Source: Omnitrophica bacterium GWA2_41_15
Lineage (GTDB): Bacteria > Omnitrophota > Gorgyraeia > Gorgyraeales > Gorgyraeaceae
Length of the DNA: 16,180 nt
Direction: 5' to 3'
Assembly: GCA_919902485.1 (NCBI GenBank)
Contig: CAKKRB010000029.1
Coordinates: 1-16,180 of the forward strand
How positions within the stretch are numbered: position 1 is the stretch's first letter; each line of letters opens with the position of its first letter. This document shows positions 7,104 through 14,283 of the stretch, one piece after another. The notes under the pieces are model-generated. The model did not search any database and had not been told where the DNA came from. It worked only from the letters and a program-made list of their open reading frames with translations. Both the position numbers and the translations under genes were made by a program.

Positions 7104-8254
7104 AGAGGAGACATTTTCCTGAGTCTTTCAACTATAGGAGGAATTTCTGACAGGCAATAATCCACATCCTCTTCTGTATTTTCATAACCAAAAGAAAATC
7201 TTACAGAACTCTGCGCCAGGTCAGGCGGGACACCCATTGCGTTAAGGACATGCGACGGCTCAAGAGAACCTGAAGTGCAGGCAGAACCAGTAGAGGCATA
7301 TATGCCTTTCATATCAAAATTCAATACCATGGATTCGCCTTCTACATATTTAAAACTGATATTGAGGGTATTCGAAACCCGGTTTTCAGGATGGCCGTTC
7401 AGGTATATTTCCTTCATATTCTTGTTCAGCCCATCCCACATCTTTTTTGTAAGATTCTTAAAAAGAGCCTCGTTCTTTTTCATATCCCTCCGGGCTATTT
7501 CAACAGCTTTCGCAAAGCCAACAATGCCTGGCACGTTTTCTGTCCCAGCCCTCTTGCTTCTCTCGTGATGGCCGCCGTGCTGAAAGGCAGCGATCTTCAC
7601 TCCTTTTCTGAGGTATAACGCGCCTATGCCTTTGGGGCCGTAAATCTTATGCCCTGAAAAAGAACACATGTCTATCCCTAATTCTTCAACATCTACAGGC
7701 AGCTTGCCGAGCGCCTGGACAGCATCTGTATGGAAATATATTTTATTCGCGGCCGCTATTTTTGAAATCTCTTTTACAGGCTGTATTGTGCCTGTCTCAT
7801 TATTTGCAAACATGATGGATATAAGAATAGTATCTTTTCTTATCGAATCCTTTAACTGATTCAAATCCACCATGCCGTATTTATCAACAGACAGGTAAGT
7901 AACATCAAAACCTAATTCTTTCTCTATAAACCTGCACGGTTCAAGCACTGCCATGTGCTCCACTGCGGATGTTATCACATGTCTTCCCTTATTAAGGTTA
8001 GCCATTGCAACGCCTTTTATCGCAAAATTATCAGACTCGGTGCCTCCTGAGGTAAATATTATATCAGCGGCCTCTGTGCCTATGGCGTTCCCTATTATCT
8101 CTCTTGATTCGTCTATGGCATGCCTTGCATTCTGTCCAAGCGAATATACACTTGACGCATTTCCGTATTCTTCTGTAAAATACGGCATCATAGCGTCCAA
8201 TACTTCTTTGCTAACAGGCGTTGTAGCATTATGGTCTAAATATACGCGTTTCAT
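7097..8254 (-). CDS. nifS: Cysteine desulfurase, NifS/IscS type
   Basis: PLP enzyme that removes sulfur from cysteine and carries it as an enzyme persulfide for Fe-S clusters, thiamine or tRNA thiolation. Of 385 residues, the fold-type I landmarks are YLDHNATTP (5-13), TSGGTESDN (68-76), the PLP-stacking histidine in AVEHM (H100), NNETGTIQP (151-159), HTDAVQ (175-180), the PLP lysine in SGHKIYGPKG (K203) and the persulfide cysteine in STGSACTSGSLEPSHVL (C326). The active-site loop length and the SLEPSHVL ending indicate the NifS/IscS group rather than SufS. No IscU, IscR or NifU gene is adjacent; instead it sits between metG (13-base gap) and tatD (7-base overlap). AAGGGGTGGA upstream of the ATG is a good ribosome site. 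Confidence 0.95.
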   Translation of the reverse strand: MKRVYLDHNATTPVSKEVLDAMMPYFTEEYGNASSVYSLGQNARHAIDESREIIGNAIGTEAADIIFTSGGTESDNFAIKGVAMANLNKGRHVITSAVEHMAVLEPCRFIEKELGFDVTYLSVDKYGMVDLNQLKDSIRKDTILISIMFANNETGTIQPVKEISKIAAANKIYFHTDAVQALGKLPVDVEELGIDMCSFSGHKIYGPKGIGALYLRKGVKIAAFQHGGHHERSKRAGTENVPGIVGFAKAVEIARRDMKKNEALFKNLTKKMWDGLNKNMKEIYLNGHPENRVSNTLNISFKYVEGESMVLNFDMKGIYASTGSACTSGSLEPSHVLNAMGVPPDLAQSSVRFSFGYENTEEDVDYCLSEIPPIVERLRKMSPLC

Positions 8255-8267
8255 ACTTCCACCCCTT

Positions 8268-9806
8268 CTATGTAATTTCTATCCTAGGGAACAGCTGCGC
8301 TCCCTTGTTGATCTTTGTGCCTGGCTTTAACAAGCCCCACTTTAAATCATTGAAATTTATTTTTTCTATATTTTCCAGACCAAGCTGGCCCGCTATCTTA
8401 TTAGATGTATCAGGCATAAACGGCATCAATGCTACTGACACCAGCCTCAATATTTCGCACAGGTCATACATCACATCCTTTAGATCATCTAACTTTTGTT
8501 CTTTAGACAATTTCCACGGCGCTTTCTGCTCTATGAATTTATTCGCCATGTTTATTAATCTCCATACGGCGTCAAGAGAATAGCTGAAATCTATGTTATC
8601 CATGCCTTTATTTATTTCAGAATACAACGAGCCCGCCTTATCAATAAGGGCCTTGGTAATTTCATCTGAATATTTCAAATCCCTTCTTTCCTGCACAATG
8701 CCTGAAAAATATTTTTCCACCATAGAAAGCGTCCTGTGCAGAAGATTCCCAAGGTCATTCGCAAGGTCGCTGTTTATTCTGGCAATAAGCGCTTCTTCTG
8801 AAAACGACCCGTCCGTGCCGAACTGCACCTCTTTCAGAAGGAAAAATCTATAGGCGTCAACCCCGAATCTGTCAACCATATCAATCGGGTCCACTGCATT
8901 GCCTTTTGATTTGGACATCTTGTCCCCGCCCACCTTCCACCAGCCATGTCCGAATACAGTCTTTGGAAGCTCCAAACCTATTGCGTGAAGCATTATGGGC
9001 CAGTAAACCGTATGCGGCCTCAGGATATCCTTACCTATCATATGGATATCAGCAGGCCAGAATTTTTTAAACTTCGCAGGATTATCTTTATATCCGCAGA
9101 CGCTTATATAATTTATCAATGCGTCAAACCACACATAAGTAATATGATCTTTACTGAAAGGTATTTCAATGCCCCAGGAAAGCCTTGCGGCCGGCCTGGA
9201 CACGCAGAGGTCATTAAGCGGGTTTTTAAGAAAACTCAGGATCTCATTCCTCCTTGTAACAGGTAAAATAAAATCCCCATGTGAATTTATATACTCAACA
9301 AGCCATGACTGATATTTTGAAAGTTTGAAAAATAAATTCTTTTCCTTTATCTCTTCTGCTTTGCGACCGCAGTCAGGACAGGCATTGTCTACCAGCTGCG
9401 CCTTTGTCCAAAAACTCTCGCAGGGCGTACAATACCATCCGCTGTATTCCCCCTCATAGATATCGCCTTTTTCGGCCAGAAGGTTAAGGACATCCCTTAC
9501 TACATCCTCGTGCCTTTTATCAGTAGTGCGTATAAAATCATCGTAAGATATCCCCAGTTTTTTCCAAAGGCCGATAAATACAGGTACGAGCCCGTCTACA
9601 AATTTTTTTGGCTCAACGCCTTTTGCTTCAGCAGCTTCTTTTATCTTTTGACCGTGTTCATCAGTTCCTGTAGCGAACAGCACATCATAACCCATTAATC
9701 TTTTGTACCTTGCAAGGGTATCGCAGGCTATATTTGTATAGGAATGGCCTATGTGAGGCGTTGAATTTAAATAATATATGGGGGTAGTGATGTAGAATTT
9801 GCTCAT
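8268..9806 (-). CDS. metG: Methionyl-tRNA synthetase
   Basis: Class I synthetase charging tRNA-Met. The 512 residues show FYITTPIYYLNSTPHIGHSYT with the HIGH motif at 18-21, a CX2C...CX2C zinc knuckle (C126, C129, C143, C146), the methionine-pocket region ITYVWFDALINY (222-233) and KMSKSKGN from 296. The anticodon-binding helical domain continues to the end. The C-terminal EMAP/Trbp111-like dimerisation domain of longer MetG proteins is absent, consistent with the roughly 510-residue short form. The ATG at 9806 overlaps the ricT stop by 4 bases. The neighbourhood of tmk, holB, ricT and tatD matches the conserved Bacillus-type arrangement. Confidence 0.97.
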   Translation of the reverse strand: MSKFYITTPIYYLNSTPHIGHSYTNIACDTLARYKRLMGYDVLFATGTDEHGQKIKEAAEAKGVEPKKFVDGLVPVFIGLWKKLGISYDDFIRTTDKRHEDVVRDVLNLLAEKGDIYEGEYSGWYCTPCESFWTKAQLVDNACPDCGRKAEEIKEKNLFFKLSKYQSWLVEYINSHGDFILPVTRRNEILSFLKNPLNDLCVSRPAARLSWGIEIPFSKDHITYVWFDALINYISVCGYKDNPAKFKKFWPADIHMIGKDILRPHTVYWPIMLHAIGLELPKTVFGHGWWKVGGDKMSKSKGNAVDPIDMVDRFGVDAYRFFLLKEVQFGTDGSFSEEALIARINSDLANDLGNLLHRTLSMVEKYFSGIVQERRDLKYSDEITKALIDKAGSLYSEINKGMDNIDFSYSLDAVWRLINMANKFIEQKAPWKLSKEQKLDDLKDVMYDLCEILRLVSVALMPFMPDTSNKIAGQLGLENIEKINFNDLKWGLLKPGTKINKGAQLFPRIEIT

Positions 9807-10591
9807 TTATTATAGTCTACCTCTATATGTTTTCCTTCTTCTAATTCTACAAGCACTTTTCGCTTCAACGCATTTACGCTTATGACCTTGCCCTTGCCTT
9901 CAGGTAAATTTATCTTTTCGCCTTCTCTTGGCAAGCCTTTCAAATATTTTTTATAATTCTCATATTCGTAAGAAAGGCAGCACATGAGCCTGCCGCATAC
10001 GCCTGAAATCTTAGTGGGATTCAGAGACAGATTTTGTTCCTTTGCCATTCTGATTGTCACTGCGTCAAAACCTTTCAGAAAACTGGCGCAGCAGAGCGGC
10101 CTTCCGCAATGCCCAAACCCTCCAAGCATCCTGGCCTCATCCCTCACGCCTATCTGTTTTAACTCTATCCTGACTTTAAAAATATGCGCCAGGTCTTTTA
10201 CCAGTTCCCTGAAATCAACCCTGCCCTCGGAAGTAAAATAAAAAATGAGCTTTGTGCCGTCAAATGAATATTCTGCGTCAATAAGCTTCATGTCCAGCTT
10301 GCGTTCCTGTATCTTCTTCAGGCACATCTGAAACGCGTCTTTTGTGCGCTTCTTGTTTTCGTTTATCTGGTTTATATCCTCCGGCGTTGCGATGCGTACT
10401 ATCTTTTTCAGAGGCTTCTTTACCAGCTCTTCTTCCGGGACAGCCTCAGGTATGCATATTACCTGGGCATAGTCCTGGCCGCGCTCAGCGTCAATAATCA
10501 CATAATCGCCTATCTTGGCTTCCAAATTATTCGCATCATATAAAACTATATTACCCGACTCCCTTATCCTCACTTCTATGATTCCATGCAT
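9803..10591 (-). CDS. ricT: PSP1/RicT-like regulatory iron-sulfur protein
   Basis: PSP1-domain protein, homologous to Bacillus RicT (YaaT), a member of the Fe-S containing Y-complex that influences RNase Y mRNA processing. The 262 residues contain the PSP1 region and two cysteine-rich motifs: GHCGRPLCCASFL (C162, C167, C168) and GVCGRLMCCLSYE (C199, C204, C205). The linker LKQIGVRDEARMLGGFG (144-160) is highly typical. The C-terminal 220-262 looks like a small beta domain (EGKGKVISVNALKRKVLVEL). It starts 2 bases after the holB stop with AAAGGCG upstream, and overlaps metG by 4 bases. RicA and RicF are not in this window, so the same Y-complex cannot be assumed. Confidence 0.92.
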   Translation of the reverse strand: MHGIIEVRIRESGNIVLYDANNLEAKIGDYVIIDAERGQDYAQVICIPEAVPEEELVKKPLKKIVRIATPEDINQINENKKRTKDAFQMCLKKIQERKLDMKLIDAEYSFDGTKLIFYFTSEGRVDFRELVKDLAHIFKVRIELKQIGVRDEARMLGGFGHCGRPLCCASFLKGFDAVTIRMAKEQNLSLNPTKISGVCGRLMCCLSYEYENYKKYLKGLPREGEKINLPEGKGKVISVNALKRKVLVELEEGKHIEVDYNK

Positions 10592-10593
10592 AT

Positions 10594-11565
10594 CTATCGC
10601 CTTTCTAGTTCAAGCGCCATATTAAAAAGCGCCATCTTTGGATTTACATTACGCCTGATATGGTTTATAGTTTTCATGACGCTCCCTATATCTCTTGCGA
10701 GCTTATCAGCTGAAAATCTGGCCGCATAAGAAAATATCTCTTCGATCCTGTCTGTATTAAGAAACACATCCCTGCTTTCCGTGAATTTGGATACAAGCAT
10801 ATCCCTGTACCAGGATAAAAGCATATTAAGGGATTCCTCCAGGTCTACATACTTTTTTTCATCGCATACATCTTCCCTGAATATTGCCCTTTTCCTGAAG
10901 AAAAAATCATTCAGCATCCTGTCTCTTTCATTTATGCCATCTTTTTCTTTAAAGCCTATTGCCATGCCCGGACTGCCGAGCGCCATATGGGAAAACAAAA
11001 CTGCTTCATCCTCGCTGAAACCCTGCCTTTTCATCAGCAGTCCGAATATCTGATTCTGACCGAGAAGATTAAACTTCACTGCCTTGCACCTGGAGATAAC
11101 CGTAGGCAGTATCCCTGAAATACGCGAAGTAGTAAGTATAAGTATCTGGTTCTCGCGGGGCTCTTCCAGAAGTTTTAAAAGCGCATTCTGGGCTTCTTCA
11201 TTCATATCATCCGCATCAATTATTAAAAAAATCTTTTTTCTCCCCTCATACGGCTTCAGGCTTGCCTGATAGATTACGTCCCGTATCTTATCTATTTTAA
11301 TATAACTTGAGTCTTTCTCTTTTTTTATAATAAACACATCCGGATGGTTCATGGAATTAACTTTATTGCATGAAGCGCATTCATCGCATGCGTCAGGATT
11401 ATTCTTTTCGCAATTAAGGGCCTTGGCAAATTCTATTGCCACTGTGCTTTTCCCGATGCCTTCAGGCCCAAGAAAAAGATAAGCCCCGTTTAACTCGCGA
11501 TTAGATACCGCGGACTTTAATATTTTTACAGCCCTGTCTTGTCCAATTATATTCGTGAATGACAT
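10594..11565 (-). CDS. holB: DNA polymerase III delta-prime subunit
   Basis: AAA+ clamp-loader subunit that helps load the beta sliding clamp. The 323-residue product has a P-loop-like GPEGIGKST (33-41), a four-cysteine zinc module (C52, C60, C63, C66), the sensor/Walker B-equivalent IIDADDMNEEAQNALLKLLEE (117-137), and the SRC motif in TVISRCKAV (159-161), whose arginine acts as the arginine finger in trans. The C-terminal part (about 210-323) fits the collar domain. Because DnaX shares these features, length (short, no extra gamma/tau domain) and position directly after tmk favour HolB. The start ATG at 11565 lies inside tmk, overlapping its 3' end by 19 bases. Confidence 0.93.
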   Translation of the reverse strand: MSFTNIIGQDRAVKILKSAVSNRELNGAYLFLGPEGIGKSTVAIEFAKALNCEKNNPDACDECASCNKVNSMNHPDVFIIKKEKDSSYIKIDKIRDVIYQASLKPYEGRKKIFLIIDADDMNEEAQNALLKLLEEPRENQILILTTSRISGILPTVISRCKAVKFNLLGQNQIFGLLMKRQGFSEDEAVLFSHMALGSPGMAIGFKEKDGINERDRMLNDFFFRKRAIFREDVCDEKKYVDLEESLNMLLSWYRDMLVSKFTESRDVFLNTDRIEEIFSYAARFSADKLARDIGSVMKTINHIRRNVNPKMALFNMALELERR

Positions 11566-12206
11566 AGTTCTAAAATTCCAAAACCAGTTTGTTTAATATT
11601 TGACAAAATTATTTTTCTAATTCTCTCCTGCGTCTTCTGTATTTCTACTGTAGCAGATATAACCTTTACCCTTCCGGGTTCTTTTTCTGCAATCTGGAGA
11701 TATCCGTTTCTTACTTTATTATGATAGAGAATGGATTTACGTTCCATCCTGTCTTTTGTCCTGCCTGCCCTTAAAAGCCCTGCCTTTGCGTCTATATCAA
11801 GTAAAAAAGTAATATCCGGCTTCAGACCTTTGGTTATAATACCAGCTATATTCTTTATAATTTTGATGTCCATACCTCCTGCATATCCCTGATAGGCAAG
11901 GGTGGCGTCTGTAAACCTGTCGCACACGACTATTTTATTTTTTTCCAGGGCAGGTAAAATTTTCTGCTTCACTATCTGGGCCCTTGCAGCCATATACAAA
12001 AGTATTTCGCACCCTGCATCCATGCCTTTATTCTTAGGATCCAAAAGTATCTTGCGTATCTTCTCGCTGATCAATGTGCCGCCTGGCTCGCGCGTGTGTA
12101 AAACCCTGAAACCTCGCTTGCGCAAGAAATCGCACAATAACCTGGAATGCGTTGTCTTTCCGCTTCCCTCTGGACCTTCGAATGTTATGAATATCCCGCG
12201 TTTCAT
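11547..12206 (-). CDS. tmk: Thymidylate kinase
   Basis: Phosphorylates dTMP to dTDP. The 219 residues carry Walker A GPEGSGKTT (11-19), the TREPGGT substrate loop (38-44), the DR[YF] motif in CDRFTDATLAYQGY (D96, R97, F98), LLDID near 155, and a LID region rich in arginine (RAGRTKDRMERKS, about 166-178). Length is normal. The ATG at 12206 has no strong ribosome site; GGAA lies 7 bases upstream. It is the first gene of the tmk-holB-ricT-metG-nifS-tatD-CPBP run, after a 192-base gap that holds a hairpin, a possible promoter, a 41-bp palindrome and a tRNA-like scrap. Confidence 0.96.
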   Translation of the reverse strand: MKRGIFITFEGPEGSGKTTHSRLLCDFLRKRGFRVLHTREPGGTLISEKIRKILLDPKNKGMDAGCEILLYMAARAQIVKQKILPALEKNKIVVCDRFTDATLAYQGYAGGMDIKIIKNIAGIITKGLKPDITFLLDIDAKAGLLRAGRTKDRMERKSILYHNKVRNGYLQIAEKEPGRVKVISATVEIQKTQERIRKIILSNIKQTGFGILELCHSRI

Positions 12207-12217
12207 AGTTAATTCCT

Positions 12218-12268
12218 GTTTGGCAGGCTGGGGCCGTTCGGCACAGAAATGCTTTTGGGGCCTGCCAA
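12218..12268. repeat. Hairpin-forming inverted repeat upstream of tmk
   Basis: GTTTGGCAGGC (12218-12228) and GCCTGCCAACC (12258-12268 region) pair with one mismatch, including a perfect 9-base core TTGGCAGGC/GCCTGCCAA (12220-12228, 12260-12268). The 31-base interior contains a small GCC-GTTC-GGC stem. It lies 11 bases upstream of the tmk ATG and would be in its leader. It is unrelated in sequence to the 41-bp palindrome. Role unknown: another dispersed repeat or a leader structure. Confidence 0.6.
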
Positions 12269-12280
12269 CCTTAATAACTA

Positions 12281-12309
12281 CTTATAATCCCGCTCTGTTC
12301 TGCCGTTAA
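12281..12309 (-). promoter_or_regulatory. Possible sigma-70-type promoter for tmk
   Basis: Reading the minus strand, TTAACG (12309-12304) and TATAAG (12286-12281) are separated by exactly 17 bases, giving 4 of 6 and 5 of 6 matches to TTGACA and TATAAT. It lies in the only sizeable gap before the tmk group. The -35-like hexamer falls on the end of the 41-bp palindrome. Based on sequence match only, and short matches arise by chance. Confidence 0.3.
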
Positions 12310-12345
12310 TTCACAAAACGAGTATGACTTGTTTTGTGAATTAAC
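12305..12345. repeat. 41-bp palindromic repeat, copy 3
   Basis: Same element and same orientation as copies at 2049 and 5196: arm GTTAATTCACAAAACGAGT, centre ATG, right arm ACTTGTTTTGTGAATTAAC. A single C-to-T change in the right arm gives one imperfect pair in 19. It lies between the cysS stop and tmk, separating two groups of overlapping genes. Confidence 0.94.
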
Positions 12346-12346
12346 G

Positions 12347-12368
12347 CGGCGGGACTCGAATCGGCGAC
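12347..12368 (-). other. tRNA T-arm-like scrap (possible tRNA remnant)
   Basis: On the minus strand GTCGCCGATTCGAGTCCCGCC resembles a canonical tRNA T-arm and 3' end, where GTCGCGGGTTCGAGTCCCGCC would be expected (19 of 21 by eye). The two differences fall in the 5' T stem and break its pairing. Upstream AGCTGAGGCAGG vaguely recalls a D-arm, but no matching acceptor stem or anticodon arm is present. It is not a functional tRNA; it may be a decayed fragment or chance. The 41-bp palindrome begins immediately after it. Confidence 0.25.
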
Positions 12369-12398
12369 GCTTTTCTTTAGACCTGCCTCAGCTAAAAT

Positions 12399-13820
12399 TT
12401 ACTTTATCCTCCAAGTTGTCCCACCCTTTGTATCTTCTAAGATAATTCCTTTTTCTTCCAGTTCTTTTCTGATCCTGTCTGCTGTGCTGAAATCTTTCTT
12501 ATCTCTTGCCTCTTTTCTTAATTTAATCAATTTTTCTATTTCGCAGGGAACGGTTTGAAACCGTTCCCTACCATTGGTCACTGTCTCTTCGAATAGCCCA
12601 AATACATTGCTTAATTTTATCAAAACATTTTTTGCATTATCCAAATTTATTTCAGTAAAATTCTTGTTAATATGCGTGACTAAATCAAATAAAACCGCCA
12701 AGGCCTCTGCTGTATTGAAATCATCGTCCATTGCATTTTCAAAACGCATCCTAAAAGCATCAACATCGCTATTCACCCTTCCTGTCCCGAGCGAAGTCGA
12801 GGGAAACCCTTCACCCTTCACCCTATTCAGTTTATCAAGCAGTATGCAGAATCTATCCTGCGCCTTCTTCGCCTCTTCCATCTTTTCCCACGAAAAATCC
12901 ACTGGATGGGAATAATGCGTCTGCAAAAACAATATTTTCAACACATCAGAAGGATATTTGCCTAATATATCTTCTATGGTAATAAAATTTCCAAGCGACT
13001 TGGCCATCTTTTCTTTATTGATAGTCAAGAGCCCATTGTGTATCCAATAGCGGGCAAATTTTTTGCCAGCCCCTTCTGATTGCGCAATCTCGTTCTCGTG
13101 ATGAGGAAATACAAGGTCTATGCCTCCTCCATGTATGTCAAATTCGTTTCCTAAAATATCAGAACTCATCACTGAACATTCTATATGCCACCCGGGCCTG
13201 CCGTTTCCCCAGTCGCTTGGCCATGACGGCTCAGCCTCTTTGGATGATTTCCATAAAGCAAAATCCAGGGGATCTCTCTTATTCTCTCCAGGAGCAACCC
13301 TTGCGCCTGATTCCAGCATCTCAAAACTTTGATTGGACAGTTTTCCGTAATTATCGGCTTTCCGCACATCAAAATATACATCCCCGCCTGATTCATAGGC
13401 CTTTTCCAGCTTAATCAGTATTTTTATAAATCCCTTCATCTTATCTATATATTTAGTGGCTCGAGGCTCTGCGTCAGGCTGCATAATGCCGAGTTTCTCC
13501 ATGTAGTCATGATAGACTTTAAGATATTTATCCGAAACACTCTTTACTGCGATATTCAAATCCTCTTCCTTGAACTCCTCTTTTGCCTTATTAATTATTT
13601 TATCGTCTATATCTGTAACATTTCTTACAAATTTAACTTTATACCCTTTGTATATAAAATAACGCCGGATAATATCAAACACATAGGCGCTCCTTGCATG
13701 GCCTATGTGCGGGACATCGTAAACCGTGGGCCCACAGACATACATGCCGACATGATTCTTTTTTATTGGGGTAAAATCTTCTTTTTTCCCGGTAAGTGTA
13801 TTATATATTTTTATGCTCAT
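12399..13820 (-). CDS. cysS: Cysteinyl-tRNA synthetase with two repeat-derived insertions
   Basis: Class I synthetase charging tRNA-Cys. Of 473 residues, the zinc ligands are C29 (YVCGPTVYD), C215 (WHIECSVM), H240 and E244 (PHHENE). The HIGH motif is PHIGHAR (38-41) and the KMSKS variant is KMAKS (271-275). The catalytic core and the C-terminal end LEDTKGGTTWRIK are standard. Two places differ from the family: about 338-349 (FPSTSLGTGR within the linker before AMDDDFNTAEA) and 416-426 (NGRERFQTVPC, before the C-terminal helical domain). Both are encoded by palindromic repeats in variable linkers, so activity is probably kept. The start ATG overlaps ispF by 20 bases with no strong ribosome site, suggesting coupling. 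The ispD-ispF-cysS order is also known in Firmicutes. Confidence 0.96.
   Translation of the reverse strand: MSIKIYNTLTGKKEDFTPIKKNHVGMYVCGPTVYDVPHIGHARSAYVFDIIRRYFIYKGYKVKFVRNVTDIDDKIINKAKEEFKEEDLNIAVKSVSDKYLKVYHDYMEKLGIMQPDAEPRATKYIDKMKGFIKILIKLEKAYESGGDVYFDVRKADNYGKLSNQSFEMLESGARVAPGENKRDPLDFALWKSSKEAEPSWPSDWGNGRPGWHIECSVMSSDILGNEFDIHGGGIDLVFPHHENEIAQSEGAGKKFARYWIHNGLLTINKEKMAKSLGNFITIEDILGKYPSDVLKILFLQTHYSHPVDFSWEKMEEAKKAQDRFCILLDKLNRVKGEGFPSTSLGTGRVNSDVDAFRMRFENAMDDDFNTAEALAVLFDLVTHINKNFTEINLDNAKNVLIKLSNVFGLFEETVTNGRERFQTVPCEIEKLIKLRKEARDKKDFSTADRIRKELEEKGIILEDTKGGTTWRIK
12545..12569. repeat. 25-bp perfect palindrome inside cysS
   Basis: AGGGAACGGTTT, a single G, then the exact reverse complement AAACCGTTCCCT. 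It is read in frame as RERFQTVP-C (418-426) of CysS, in the linker before the C-terminal domain. Perfect symmetry inside a coding region and absence of this peptide from familiar CysS proteins point to an inserted element. Confidence 0.8.
12783..12803. repeat. Repeat core inside cysS flanked by GGGTGAA units
   Basis: On the minus strand CCCTCGACTTCGCTCGGGACA encodes PSTSLGTG (340-347) of CysS. It is near-identical in type to the interior of the mtnA/thiL element (CCCTCGACAAGCTCGGGA). It is bordered by GGGTGAA units on both sides (about 12770-12779 and, in tandem, 12808-12823), which may be a duplicated target or part of the element. CysS is about 12 residues longer than the E. coli protein, consistent with small insertions. 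Confidence 0.65.
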
Positions 13821-14283
13821 CTAAACACGCTACTGCATATGCCGCAAGCGCCTCGCCCCTTCCTATTGCGCCAACCCCTTCCTGCGTAGTAGCCTTTATG
13901 TTTATACTATCTATATCAATACCAAGGGCAGGCGCGATTTCTCTCCGCATTTTATCTTTAAAAGGAGCTATCTTTGGTTCTTCCAGTATAATCACAGAAT
14001 CAATGTATTCTACTTTAAAACCTTTTTTATTTATCTTTTCTGAAACCTCTCTCACAAGCTCTATGCTGGATATATTTAAATATCTGTCATCATTAACCGG
14101 AAACTGGTGGCCTATGTCATCCAAGCCTGCGGCGCCTAAAATCGCATCGCATATGGCATGAAGAAGTGCATCTCCGTCAGAATGGCCTTCCAGCCCCATT
14201 ATATGGGGTATCTCAACTCCGCCCAGCATAAGCGGACGGCCTTCTACAAATCTGTGAATGTCATAGCCTATCCCGACTCGCAT
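13801..14283 (-). CDS. ispF: 2-C-methyl-D-erythritol 2,4-cyclodiphosphate synthase
   Basis: MEP-pathway enzyme that cyclises CDP-ME 2-phosphate to MEcPP. Metal ligands are D8 and H10 (GYDIH) and H42 (GHSDGDALLH), identical in position to E. coli IspF when translation starts at ATG 14283. The family motif DDIGHQFPVND (substrate/metal region) and the late TTQEGVGAIGRGEALAA are present. Length is 160 residues, normal. A GTG two codons upstream (14289) is also in frame but would overlap the AAGAGG ribosome site, so ATG is preferred. The gene overlaps ispD by 16 bases and cysS by 20. Confidence 0.96.
   Translation of the reverse strand: MRVGIGYDIHRFVEGRPLMLGGVEIPHIMGLEGHSDGDALLHAICDAILGAAGLDDIGHQFPVNDDRYLNISSIELVREVSEKINKKGFKVEYIDSVIILEEPKIAPFKDKMRREIAPALGIDIDSINIKATTQEGVGAIGRGEALAAYAVACLDEHKNI

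Noticed and set aside
2049..12345. CRISPR array or regularly spaced repeats
   Set aside because: The repeats are kilobases apart, palindromic and lie between genes; there are no spacers or cas genes.
12346..12398. Functional tRNA gene after cysS
   Set aside because: No acceptor-stem partner or anticodon arm can be drawn, and the T stem is broken by two changes.
12399..13820. cysS as a pseudogene because of its insertions
   Set aside because: The frame is intact, zinc ligands, HIGH and KMSKS motifs are present, and the insertions are in linkers.
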